Positions 1-11,800 of a DNA stretch of 64,000 bases are shown here, one piece after another. The notes below the pieces were generated by a model, which was not told where the DNA came from, searched no databases, and worked only from the letters and a program-made list of their open reading frames with translations. Origin of the DNA: Sclerodactyla briareus (taxonomy: Eukaryota > Echinodermata > Holothuroidea > Dendrochirotida > Sclerodactylidae); contig JAODTK010005855.1 of the NCBI GenBank assembly GCA_026419785.1, positions 434,001-498,000 on the forward strand, read 5' to 3'. The stretch's first letter is position 1. Every line of letters begins with the position of its first letter. The position numbers were made by a program, and so were the translations under genes.

Positions 1-140
1 TTTTGTAAGGGCAATCATATAATTAAGCATGCAAGTTAGGAAGTGAAAGTTGGGCGACTAAAAGTAGTACCATCAGGCTTTGAGTGTACCAAATTTCTCC
101 GTAGTTCTTGGGAGTGCATGCCACAGTACTTTGACTGAAA

Positions 141-345
141 CTAGACTGTGCAGGCGGGTAAACCGCCGACGTGTATATCCCGCAGAAACAGCATGTGTGG
201 ATCTCGTTCAGAGGAAGTACATTAAATCATGCCCATTTGACCTCAAGCAATTGGAAATGCCCAACCCCTACAAGTTCGCAGTGTGTCCACAAAAAAAACA
301 ATCGTCACCACGCCTCGCGAAAGTTCACCATCGACCGTAAGATTC
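141..345 (-). mobile_element. HINE-like (Helentron-associated) element, copy 1, partial
   Basis: On the + strand the copy begins CTAGACTGTGCA, then a perfect hairpin GGCGG-GTAAA-CCGCC (153-167) and ACGTGTATATCCC. After that comes a TGACCTC-containing body similar to copy 2 at 41249. Read on the minus strand, the hairpin lies 8 bases before a CTAG end, followed by TT. A GC hairpin just inside the 3' end is a hallmark of Helitron/Helentron elements. The far end is not defined. Confidence 0.6.
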
Positions 346-3300
346 CACAACGCCCACAAAACTATGCATCGGTGACCGCGAGTGGTGACCATAAACAGGC
401 CTTGAATTCGGCCCAGTGTGAGGTAGGCCTAATGTCAACTGCATGATACATCCCCAATACCCTGGGCATGGTCAGTCAAATGTAAGTCATTGGCAACTCC
501 AAAGTAACTCATAATGACACATGTACATTTTACTTTAAGTCTGAAATCGATAGAACATTTTACTGCCAACTGTCTGTTACTATTCCCTTTCTCTGTGATG
601 AATGTTCATTTTCATTGATGATTAATCTGTACCATGCTTCATTCATCCTATTTTAGAACATTCCCCCCATTTTGACAAATAAGTATTTTCTCTCAAAATG
701 TTATTAGTTTTTTTTGGCCAGAATCATCTCCCTCCCCCACTCCTTGCTATAGAGTACCATGGTGCCTGTATCCTGATTACTTGTGGATCATTCCAATTCC
801 AGTAATGCAATCTAATTGGCTCTTACAGACGACGCACAAATCTTGCGATGTGCTTCCTTCTCTTCTCTCCTTCTTCCAGCTACAATAACAGCCATTATAG
901 AGGTTTTTTCAGCCGCTGATAACATTGCCTCATTTGCGATGCCATTATCACTCACGAATCGTCCTTCAAACTCTGGTTATCTCTCCTCTGCTCATTGCGC
1001 AGTCACCTTCTTCTCTTTTTTCCGTGCAAAATTAATAAACCCAGCCAGGCAGTTTGCATTTTTTGTTTTTCGCATCGGCATAAATATGATGCGAGAACGA
1101 ACGTTATTAAAATAAGGGAGGCTACAGCTGGGGGACAACAATAATATCAATTGCATTGTTTTTTCGTCAAAGCACTACCAGGGTTGGGTTTTTTTTCCTG
1201 CAGGTAGCGCATTTTTGGGGGTGGGGGTGTTTTGTAAAACTGTGCATTCCGATTGACGTTTGTTTTCATGGCAGCACCTCATTTTTGTTGTAGCTTCATT
1301 CTGCTGAACATACATGACCACAGTGAATATGATCATTCATTCTTCCTAGTAATCTTTAGCATACTTCCTAGGAATCTATAGATAGGCTACATAGGGGGAT
1401 GCGGATCGTGAAGAATATTGCATGAAATGTAATCGTTATATAGTTGAAATCCAATTCAATTAAATTCCAGACCAGAAATAAAATACGGCCATACCAATAT
1501 TGCTATGGGCAGCCTTCCGTCTATACCCAACCAATGGTCTCAGATAAATGGTTTGAGCATGAGCACTTTCTGTGAATTGGCCTATTGGCCATACATTAAA
1601 ATACTGCACAACATTCCACGAATACTGCAATGCCAGGTTCTCAGAGGGCATAGTACCGCCTTCCAGCAATATTGACCCTGCTTTCTTCGCCTCTTTTATG
1701 AGTGGCCAAACACCACCACCCCCCCCGTGTATATGATGGCCCCGCAGATTCTCTTGAAATAAGAATTTGTTATGGAAGGTCAACAGTCTGTCAATTAAAT
1801 TCGCGCAATTTGGCTGCTCCATGTAATAGACAAGTTCCAAAAATAATCGGCTCCTGTGGTTTGTGATCCAGAATTATTCAGGCGTTGAATCCTCGGAGTT
1901 GTTTTACTCCCTACACAAGCAATTCCTGCTTAGTTAATCACTCTGAGAGTTGCATGAACTTCAGTAAAGCAGCAATGCCAATTGGTTGTAGGGAATAGAT
2001 AGATTTGAATGGATGTAGGGGTTGGTTTTGCTTGTGGAAATATTCTCCTCGTTATTAATATAAAATTTGCTTATACTTTGGTTTTTGAAACTGGGTGAAT
2101 TTGAAATGTTGCAGCTGCAAAGCTGCACCTGACACATGACTCATACAGGGCCTTTTGTAACTGGGAGGGGGGAAAGAACTTGAGTCGACCCACTATTCCA
2201 TAGGAAATTTTGGGACTGATAGCTGAGCCTTGTGCCTTAGTGAAGTGGCTGATTTACCTATTGGAAAGGTAACAAAAAGGTTGACAGTGTGATCTTCACT
2301 ACTCAACGAAAAACATGCACACAGAGGAAGGGCAGTCTCATAAGGGTGGCTTCCCATAGCGGTCCGACTGGAGATACTTGACGTGTTCATCCTGGAATTC
2401 TGAATTTTCATCATGGAAAATGTTAATGGAATTTTTATTCTCTTGGAATGTTGGGCAACCCATGTTTTTATAGGTTCTATTTCACAGAATTTCATGTTCA
2501 ATTTAAATAGGTTTGTAGTTGCGTCAAGAGCAGTTCCTGTTGCCTATGCTAGAGCGAACCTTTCGCAGTCTAGTCATCAGTTATTAACGACAAACAACTG
2601 ACTGCACACCTCTGATTAGTGAAATAAAATTGATTCTATTTCCTAGGTGCTGACAAAAATTTCTTTCTCACCTATATTCAACTTCCCCCAGTTTAGACCC
2701 GCACATCCCACACATGAACTGTGCCCATTGAACGTACGGCAATGAAACGGAGATTCCAGGTTGATCACCCTATTCCTCTCCTCTTCATTCCGAAGTAAGC
2801 AATCTAGAGTTTGATAAAGCCAGTTGAAAATGACATTAGATTTTTTTTCTCTGCCTAACTTCCTATGTGAGTTTCTGTCAGTTTGTAATTTGCTTCTCAG
2901 CTCTGGGGACTGCTCACCTGGCAAAATGAGGAGGTGGTTATGGGGTGTCAACCTAACTGTTGTGTTATTGCCAGATGAACAATGTACACGGGTTGTGGAC
3001 ACTGTCCAATACCGTTCGTATTCCCGTACGCAGCTCACCCCGAACAGGTTTGGAGAGGAATATACGAGATTCGGTCAGATTCCTCCCCCATAGCAATATC
3101 GTTACGGCTACGGCATTTTTTTAAACTTTCACTATTATTTGAGAACGCAAATAATTCATCCCATCTTCTCTGATGTTATTAGTGATAAGGAATAGAGGGA
3201 AACTTAAAGTTTTGTGGTGACAGGATTCATAGTTTTCGGCTGGGAGTTTCGAAAGATCGTTCTGCAACACTGTACGTCCAACGTCGAAATGCATTCATTC

Positions 3301-3924
3301 CCCTATGACCTTGACACAAATCTTATCATTTCATTAACTGTAACTCCGACTGGCTTTTATGGGGTTGCCCACTTGTTCATTGTATAACTTGTACAGTAAT
3401 ATGATGTTGAGCCACTCACATCAGATTCAGTTAGTATAATATTGGTTCTGTTTGTGCGGAGGTATTTGGTCCTAGTACTGCTGTAGGGTTGATCTTCCCT
3501 CATTTAGCTATAAATTCCCCCCTGATATTGTTTCTTATGGCCCTAAGACCACTATTTAGATACACTGTTTTCAAAGCCACACTGTTTGGAATCGAGCTAT
3601 ACTCTCACACCTGCCACATAACCAGTGCTTCAATCCTACACTAGTCACACAGAGTTGAACTATTGGCCTGTAGCATCAATTCCAGTAAATATAAGCTAGT
3701 GCCATGTTTTCACAGGGCTTGTACTCTGATCCTCACATCAAAATTATTTACTCTGAGAATGGGAGCTAGGGCCCTGGCAGGCTCCTCGCGAAGAAAATTG
3801 AAAAACTCAGTAGCTTTTCTCACCCAGAATGTTTTGCATTCTCTCTCCATATCTTGATGATTTCCTGCAATTTTTGATCTTGCCTCGTTGTGGACAGACA
3901 GTCCGTGCTACACGTCAAGATGAT

Positions 3925-4455
3925 TTTAGCCTGGTGCCAGTCTCGTTTGCCTCCCTTCACCAGGTGTTGTGCAACAGAGGTTGGACACAACCCTTGACAC
4001 GTGCACAAAACGTTGTAAAGATTTCATGTACCTACAAAAGAAGCCCGGTCCAATGGGTTCCTCGCTACCCCCCCTCCCCTCCCCTCCCTCTCCCCCAACA
4101 CAAGCCCTCCTATGGGGGATTGTACTCGTAATGTGTATTCACTGCAGTCCGTCATTACCTGTGGCACATATCCTAAGTCACATTTCCCATAGCTCCTAAT
4201 CTGGCGGAAACAAAGATGCCACTGGCAACCCACTGACCAACCCTCAGTTATGCAAAGCATCTGCTCCCAGTTCTGGCGTCGGAATTTGCCTTTAGAAAAA
4301 GCCTGGGCCATCTCAGTTTGGCTCCCTTGACTAGGTGTTTTTTGGTCCCAGGGGGGTGAACAACTTGTGGAAAACACGTGAACAAAAGGTTGTGTAAATA
4401 TATCATTACCTTCAAAAATGAAGACTGGTCCCACCCGCTATCCCCCAGTGGTGGC
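3925..4455. repeat. Tandem duplication, about 366-bp period
   Basis: The segment at about 3930-4075 (CCTGGTGCCAGTCTCGTTTG to CCCGGTCCAATGGG) is repeated in diverged form at about 4300-4440 (CCTGGGCCATCTCAGTTTGG to GACTGGTCCCACCC). Shared points include CTCCCTTSACYAGGTGTT, ACACGTG.ACAAAA.GTTGT and TACCT.CAAAA. The phrase GCATCTGCTCCCAGTTCTGG at 4257 recurs at about 37010 (GCATCTGCTCCAAGTTCTGG), so the unit is also dispersed. Confidence 0.55.
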
Positions 4456-4465
4456 GCCAGGATTT

Positions 4466-5170
4466 CCCGACGGGGGTACAAGTAACGTTCCCCGACGGGG
4501 GTCCGAGATCCCGACAAGGGGGCCAGTTTCCCCCGATTAGGCTCACCCTACCCCCCTAAGTAAAACCTGCATTTTTGATGTTTTCATTTTTTGACCATTT
4601 TTTCTTGAAGAAAGGAAAACAAACAATGAAATACACATTGTGTCAAATCAGACGCCCTTATTAGTAAATAGGGGTCTGGTATTCCCAATAACTGCACAGA
4701 AAATACCTGGGCCTGCTTCGTGAAAGCACACCACTCTACACAGAGGCAAAACATTGTATACGCAAGAACGAGCATCCTCCCCAAAGCGACTGTAACCGTT
4801 AATCTCGTGCAGGGACATTTCGAAATATCCATGAAGGCTTGTGTATCCTAACTCTATATATTCCACGATTGTAATAGTCTGTAGGACGATGAGTACGCTG
4901 ATCTTATACTCGAGTGAGGAACTTGGCATACTGTAGAAAGATATGAAGCGTGCGAAGACCCGCCGAAATTTTCAGCTTCAATATATGAATTTCACTATAA
5001 AGAGTTTGGAAATATATACTGTCGGGGCAAAATCCCCGTCTTGGTTGTACATTTTGCGTGACCCACGCTTGCTCCCCCGACGAGATGGGAAAAATTCCCA
5101 ACGGGGGCCGACTTCCCGACGGGGGGCCAGACTCCCCGACGGGGGGGGAGCCAGGCCCCCCCTGCCCCCC
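4466..5170. repeat. Two clusters of CCCCGACGGGG motifs
   Basis: About four CCCGACGGGGG-like motifs lie between 4466 and 4540 and about five more between 5074 and 5170. Each is a tiny hairpin (CCCC-GAC-GGGG). GGCGCCA occurs beside both clusters. Flanks at 4088-4145 and 5198-5255 are related (CCCCCAACACAAGCCCTCCT and CCCCCAACCAAGCCCATCTA, then GGATTGT.CTCGTA.TGTGTAT). This looks like pieces of a GC-rich dispersed element of unknown class. Confidence 0.5.
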
Positions 5171-6658
5171 CGTTGGCGCCACCCCTCTACCGCCCCCTTC
5201 CCCCCAACCAAGCCCATCTAGGGTGGATTGTCTCGTAGATGTGTATTTGTCTTGTTTGCCCCATTTTTGCACTCAGAATGCACAGTAGCAGGAGTCAGTT
5301 GCCTATTTATTATAGTTAATTATGCGGCAATATGGGTTACTTATCCCCTGCCAATTTCGGTCTGGTATGGTTTTGCAGGGGCATTCGCGATATTGCCTTG
5401 GAGGCTGCTTCTCTGAAGGTTCCTCCTATGTTCCGTTGCTGATTGTATATATGTAATACGTGTATGTTTGTGTCTTATGATTACGCCATAATTCCTCCGC
5501 GTGAGCGCAGGAGCCACTGTTTTTACCCACAAAGTTTTTTATTGTACCTGACAATTACTTGGCCCCAGAAGCAACGCATCCTCGATGGGGCAAGGTGATA
5601 AGCAATCTTGGAGGAGAAGTCATTATGTATAAAGCATAGCCAGGATATCTTGGGGCACAGTTATTATATGCCCCTCACCATGGCCACTCATGACAGTGTA
5701 GTTATTTTTGAGCCAGTCCATTTTCCCTAGGATGTTGTTTATAGGTGTGTTTTTTTTCCCCCTGTGAAATCAGCTATCAGGATGCTGGCAAGAGATTCTT
5801 GCAGGCCAGAGGTATATTACACACCTGTTATTAAAGCGACAGTAGCATGTGGCCTGAGTTATAGTCTTGCGGAAAGAAATGCTATCCCCCCACCCTCCCA
5901 CCCTACTCCCCCCCAACATAATTTACACCAGCCAATGATGACCGCGTCCGACCCGATTGACTGGATGAATATGGAAGTTTGGCCGTATTGCCATTGACCA
6001 ATAACCTATGGGGGTTTCCCCTCTATGTGGTCGCAATCACCTGGGGGGTCACTTTCAGTCATTTGTTTGAATGGCCAAATGCTTCTACTACATTAGATTG
6101 AAGTAACATGGAAGTTTGTCCATAGTGTCATTTGGGGTGTTCGAATCTGAGGTCAAAGGCCATTTATGGGTCAATTTGGGCCGTTTCGTTTGAACGGCCC
6201 AAGCAGGCCTCTATGCCTACTGAGACTTGTAGATCAGATGACATGAATTGGTCGGTTGAAACTAACTAATACCCAAATAGCAACTGCCGTGTGGAAAAAA
6301 GCTAGCGCGTTGTTCTTTGTTCACCGATACGGAAGGGTAAGGTCCTCCTTGAATCAATCTCTGCTATGCGAACGCCACTGACAGACATTCTTGTTCCTCT
6401 GTGCTGGCTTGTAGCCAGCTTCATGCATCCTGCGGGAGTGTGCCACCACAAAAAAATTATTTATTGAGAATTATTTTTGGACTGCTCCTTGACAAAGTTT
6501 GCAAGGGTCATTTCTGGAGGCACACTGGAAGGTATGCACGTCAATTCACACATTTCGAGTGGTGGACAGCCACCTGGGATGGATTTTCAGTGCATGGGTC
6601 TCAAGTTAGCTCTCAGAAATCCTGGGATTGAGATGTAGTAACTTAAAGATGATGTAAC

Positions 6659-7041
6659 TTAAACGGACAATCCAGCAAAAATATTTAATCATATGACTGT
6701 GCATTGGAAAATCATGCCAATCAAACTTGTTCATGTTCATAGATGTTTGGTTATATATTAAGTTACAAATTTCAAGAATTATTCATTTTCTCAATAAGTT
6801 GGCATTTTGACCTGACAAGCTTTGATGACATCATCCACCAATGGTGGAAGAAAAGGTTGTAGAAATTGTCTTAACTGTTCCCATAAAATTGGTAGGAATG
6901 ACATAATGAAAAAGGTTGCCAGTTGCCAAAATCACCAATCATAGCAATTGAGGAAAGCCATATCTTCCAACGGAACATGCTATAAAACTTGGAACAGAGT
7001 GACCCCAAAAAGAGTAATAATTTGGTGGACTTTGCCTTTAA
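6659..7041. mobile_element. Foldback MITE, family 1, copy 1
   Basis: A 383-bp segment with TTAA at both ends and imperfect terminal inverted repeats (ACGGACAATCCAGCAAAAAT against the complement of TTTGGTGGACTTTGCCTTT). The two halves are roughly complementary over most of the length, including CATGTTC..GGTTATA and GTTGGCA..GATGACATCATC phrases. Its first half also matches the reverse complement of the copy at 23492-23915. A TTAA end suggests mobilisation by a TTAA-targeting transposase, but no transposase is present. Confidence 0.7.
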
Positions 7042-7274
7042 CCAAGTAGTTATGCAGGTGTAAGCTGTTTCTCGTTTATTCCTCCAGTGTGCGTAGGGGA
7101 ATCGATTTTCGCAATAACCTGCTCATCTTAAATTCCTCAAGGGCTGTCAGGTCATAGAGGGCAGCTTCTATTAGTGCTGAGAGATGTGGCACTCCCACCG
7201 AGTATGGAGAATGGTTGTTCCCTTGCTTCGCGAGATTACTGGCTATTCATGGCCTACAGGTAGTAAGCCACAAG

Positions 7275-7650
7275 TAGTAGTTCCATTCTGTTTTTATTTC
7301 ATGCCTCCTCCCCAGCCACGGAAGCTACCCATTACTGGGTAATTATTGTATTGACGGATACGAGAACTACAATTGAAAAAAATCTGTTGGAACAAAAGAT
7401 TCAGGTCAAAATTTATAATTTTGTGGAATTAAGGTCCCAGTTACGAAACTATGGTACGTTTGTTGGCAGCCGCCTGCTTTTCCGACATTCTTGGACGGAT
7501 CACCATTTTTCTCCCACGAATGGAAATGGATTAATGCAGCACTTTTGACTGAAGTTCTTTCTTGTAGATAAGGTATTGAATGATGGCATGCATTTCATAT
7601 CATTGATGCTTATTGTTTCCTTAAATATTTCAAAGGCTGACTTTAACTTT
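7275..7650. repeat. Dispersed repeat family E, copy 1
   Basis: It runs from TTCCATTCTGTTTTTATTTC through ATTGTATTGACGGATACGAG and GGAAATGGATTAATGCAGCA to TTGATGCTTATTGTTTCCTT and AAAGGCTGACTTT. The 3' two thirds match 11215-11525 and the 5' third matches 36595-36725. Non-coding; class not determined. Confidence 0.6.
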
Positions 7651-8437
7651 ACAAATGAGGGTCTGCTCTTAAGGTCTGACTCTCTTGGCGAGGTGGGCTC
7701 AGGTGGGATGCGGAGGCGGGGGCGTGGGGGATAAGGGTCGGGTAGGGGCGCTTGTAGACATTATCTCCTTACGGGACAGTAATGTAGAGGGTTTTAATGC
7801 CCCAAGTACACTTCTTTTCATTACCCTAACCTTATTTTACCATAATTTTTCCTTTTATGCTTCGGGAACCCCTTGTGCACTGCTTCTGTCACTGGGCCTC
7901 CTGTTTGGCATAAAGAGACGCTCTTGCATTACTGTGTGCCCCCCCCTCTTTACTTTTGTATCGTTACAAAACACCTGTCCCTGGTTTCCCAGTATGTTCG
8001 CCCGTGTTTGCACTATCAATAATCATTGTTTAGGGCGGCATTCATCCCCTGCCTGACGCAGTCCGAATGTCGCCTTTGGAGTTTTAAAGAATGTAACGAT
8101 CATAAAAAAATCCTGGATAAATATTCGTGGATGATCACAGATGGAAATCGCTAACCACTCTCACCAAACTGCTCATCATTTCCAGATTTTGATTCGCAGT
8201 GTTGACTATGTTTGTTATCCTGCTCTATCATATGGACTTAAGAAGGCGATGATGTTACATAAGGTGTTTTAGGAAGTTAATATTTTATGGTGCCCCTCAG
8301 TGTTAATCTTGGTGTTGTAACATAGCTTATCTCTTACCCTAATTCTTCAAAGAGAGAATGTACTAAATAAGGAATTTTTATTCAGTAAGTCATAAGTTAG
8401 TGTTTTTTACAAAGCATTTGCTGTTTCTCTGTCATAG

Positions 8438-8820
8438 GATTGCCCATTTTACGACATTGTCGATCTGTTCCCAACCTATCCCGTGATTGGCTTTAACAAG
8501 CTCATGTTCAACTACGCGCTCGTGATCTACGAGATGTACCAGCTGGAGGACATCGGCCTGCGAACTGACACGGATTCTCACGGGGGCGCAGTCCGGATCG
8601 AAAACCCCAACCCTGTGCTTCATCGACATGGTCAGCTGGGGCTCGATCCTCAATCACCCCAACCCCGATGACATGGAGAACACCCATCTTCACGGAGAAC
8701 AAGCAGCAGGGCGAGTGTTGGTAACTACTTCCCTTGCTTCAATCACGGCAATTGCCAGCAGATGCCTTCCCCCGGCTCCGTCCGAGAACTCCTGCTGGAA
8801 CGGCGACTTACTGTCAGAGA
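8438..8820 (+). CDS. InR: InR exon A: L1 domain second half and start of cysteine-rich region
   Basis: The exon follows a pyrimidine tract ending in CATAG and ends at the donor GTAAGT at 8821. It opens in phase 0 with VDLFPTYPVIGFNKLMFNYA, then LVIYEMYQLEDIGL, which matches the insulin receptor L1 strand phrase (LFPNLTVI...NYALVIFEM...DIGL). Further on, in shifted frames, come LTRILTGA, VRIENP, TLCFIDMVSWGSILNH, NKQQGEC (8698-8718, the counterpart of the human NKPPKEC) and NSCWNGDLLSE at the 3' end. At least five frame changes are needed, near 8565, 8590, 8610, 8690 and between 8720 and 8785, several at G or C runs. The last base joins exon B in phase 1 to read ICHSTCPHSC. In vertebrates this region lies in one larger exon with the rest of L1. 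The first L1 half is not seen upstream. Confidence 0.9.
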
Positions 8821-11800
8821 GTAAGTCCTCTGGCTCTTTCTTTCTTTTCACTTTCTCCCCCCCCCTCCCCCCGCCTGCATAACAATGTCCGGTGTTTCCT
8901 TGTCTCTGCCTCATTTCAGGCCTCTTTACTCCATATACCATGAATACTGTATACCTCGGCAGTTTGCCCCGTTTTACTTCCTGTATGATGTTTTGCTCGC
9001 TGTTGATCTACATTCTCCCACGTTCCTAGATGGGCGGAGCCGAACCTCGCCATGATGCAGTATATAGAGGCAACCCCGCGAAATAGGGCTTTGTGTTTAT
9101 TAGAGTTTGGGGAAGTTGACCCATTAATATGGTGCCAATGAAGGTATATGTCCCTGCAAACCTAAAAACCTCCCTGGAAATTCATCTCCGATACTGACCG
9201 TTTTTTGCTCTCTTCAAGTCCATTCCAGTTTGAGTCCCTATTAACCTCATGCCTTCAAGTGTATTTTCCTATCCAACAAACCAAACTGTAGTTCATCTCT
9301 CAGAAGGGCAAATGTAAAATCTTATTTTTTATTTAGTTTAACTGCTGTTGACTCTCAAACAGTTCTCTCCATGCATCATCCTCACTGCTCCTCATATGGT
9401 CTCCTGTCTGAGTGCCCCCAAGGTGCCAAGTGTGCAATTTAAATTCACAGTCTCTTGTAATATTTGTGAGTGTCAAATGAATTTCAAGTAAGAGGCAGAT
9501 AAAAAAAAAATCCATATCTAGGCCTACATTTTACCTATTGTTGATATTTTGCTTCCAGTGCCCTCATTGGCAAATCAGGAATATATAAGGGGGTGGGGGG
9601 GGAAGTGGAAAGAAACCAATTGATGTCCAAACGGGGCGGAAAAGGTCCTCTTCAAATAATTGCTGCTGTCATAATGAGAAAAGTAAATTAACAATTCTTT
9701 TTTACATCCAGGTCCAGGTGTGTTTGAGGAGAGAGAAATTCTTGGATTAACTATAAACAATGATCGCCCGCGGTAATGTTCCTATGGCCTTGATTAGCTT
9801 TCCAGGTACCATCAGTGGCTAATGTGTGATCCTTATCTTTATAGCTGCTTGCTCCCATCCCCATCGAATGCACCTGCTCTTTTCTATCTGCCTAATGTTA
9901 ATACTCTAAAAGTGGATATGAGGGGGTGGGTGGTTGTCCTAACCTAGGGTAGCTCCCCCTTTCCCAGGGGCCATCTGGTCAGTAGATACGTTTTGTTGAC
10001 CATGTCTGTTCATTTCATTAGTCTGCACCTGCTCACACAATATCTCTATTGATAACTATCGCAGTGGTGGGGTTACTAGCAGTGGTTGCCTAGCATTTCA
10101 GCTGGGGATCAGTAGAGAAGGGGGGTGGGGAGGGGTAAGTGTTGGTCGCAGGGACCCCCTTCGATGTACCATCCAGGTCACTATGTTCTAACCCTATCGT
10201 TAGATATAGTGTTGTATTCAGATTCCATCCACCTGTCTGGAAGGTGCTTAGGTACATGTGATCAATAAGAACAATAATAGTTTTAATAACATTGCCATTG
10301 GAAAGTCAGCCTTTCCGATTTGGTGAGCAAAGGGGGAGGAGGAGGGACAGAGATCTCCCCAAGATCACCTGTCACTGTTCATCATTCCAGTCCTGCTTCT
10401 CTTCTGTCACATTAGGTCCTGGATGGTAGAGTGATCTCCCTCTCGGTACTGGTAAAGGGCAAATGTTGGGTCAATCCAAATTTTTGAATTGACTCACTTT
10501 TCAGTGACCGTTTGTCCCCAGAGAGGTTAACATGAGAGGGTTCCACCTCCTGCGCTTGATGCAGGCATGTCTTTGTTCGCGGCTACTAGCCTGCCTCCAT
10601 TGTACCAGTTGGCAACTGGCTGTCAGGGGGGGATGATGATTTATCACCTTGCCTAGGTGGGTCTACTGATTACTCCCCGTAAAGGTAAATGTTATTGTGC
10701 TTCCATGGAATCACTGGCCTCCTGTATAGCCCTGCTTGACATTGTGGGCAAGCAGCATTTGGAGTTGTTTAGTAAATTTGGTGTTTGTTTCGCAATATAT
10801 ATGGCTGTCAGGTCACGTGGTGTTGGTGCATGCTTTTGGTATCTGTACCGTTTAAGGAACGCCATGGAATGTATCTTGTCCACATTATTGGCCCTTTCTG
10901 AATTACACATTCCAATGAGATGATAATCATATTGTGTCAAGGTCATGAGGTATTGGCGCAGTTCGATGTTTAACGTACAGTGTGCAAACTGATCTTTCGA
11001 ACTCCCTGCCCAGAATTACAATCCTGCCAACACGAAATTTTTAACACTTCCCCCCCATACTTATCAACAATACATCCGAAAACATGTGTCTGAATTGGTT
11101 TTCATTTTCAAATAGTGGTTACAGTTTAACAGAAAGCCGTAACCATAATTGCCATGGGGGTGGGTGGGAAATCCTTGTCTATTCCCTCGAACTATTCATT
11201 GGTGAGCATGGTGAGTGGTGATGGTATAAAAATATGATTGAAAAAAAACCTGTTGAAACATAGTAATGAGGTAATTAGTCAAATTTTTAATTTCGTGGAA
11301 TAGGTCCGCGTGGCCAACATCATTTATCCGTGGGCGGTCCGGCTGGGCTTTTTGAAAATTTTGCAACTGATCCCCATTTTCCCAAAATGGAAATGATTTG
11401 ATGCTGTAACTTTTGACTGAGTACTTTCTTTGTAGAATGAGGTATCGAACTCTAGCACTATTCATTTTCAAATAATCATTGATGCTTATTTCCTTGCATA
11501 TTTCAGAGGCTGACTGGAGCTTTGAAGTGCCTTCCTGCTCTTATCATTCTGTTGGTAACGCCCTTGGACTTTGCCATATCCTTCCCCTTACAATTTCCAT
11601 CGAGAAATCAATTGTTCTAATGAACCCTCATGTAATTCACGCAGTTCCTCCACCATATCGGATGATTACGGTAATTCTATAACTGGCAACTCGAAACTGT
11701 GTCTCACAAAGCCTTCAAAGAGGTATGTACCTATTCACTGTTGTCCCCACATACTCACAGATACTGCCATTGGCAGATGGAACAGTTGACTCGAGATGTG

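Larger units (their letters stand above)
1..8437. other. Upstream intron or 5' flank of InR
   Basis: I find no recognisable exon here. The first half of L1 and the signal peptide are expected 5' of 8438, but no matching phrase was seen on the + strand. The region holds the repeats listed separately at 141-345, 3925-4455, 4466-5170, 6659-7041 and 7275-7650. Between about 345 and 3925, and 5250 and 6650, I see only AT-rich non-coding sequence with short mononucleotide runs; 6040-6200 resembles the GGTCAAAGGTCATTT-type intron repeats. Short open frames here have no family resemblance. Confidence 0.5.

Noticed and set aside
1460..1840. Minus-strand open frame of 126 codons with a glycine run
   Set aside because: The glycine run is a C8 tract; no domain match and no exon signals.
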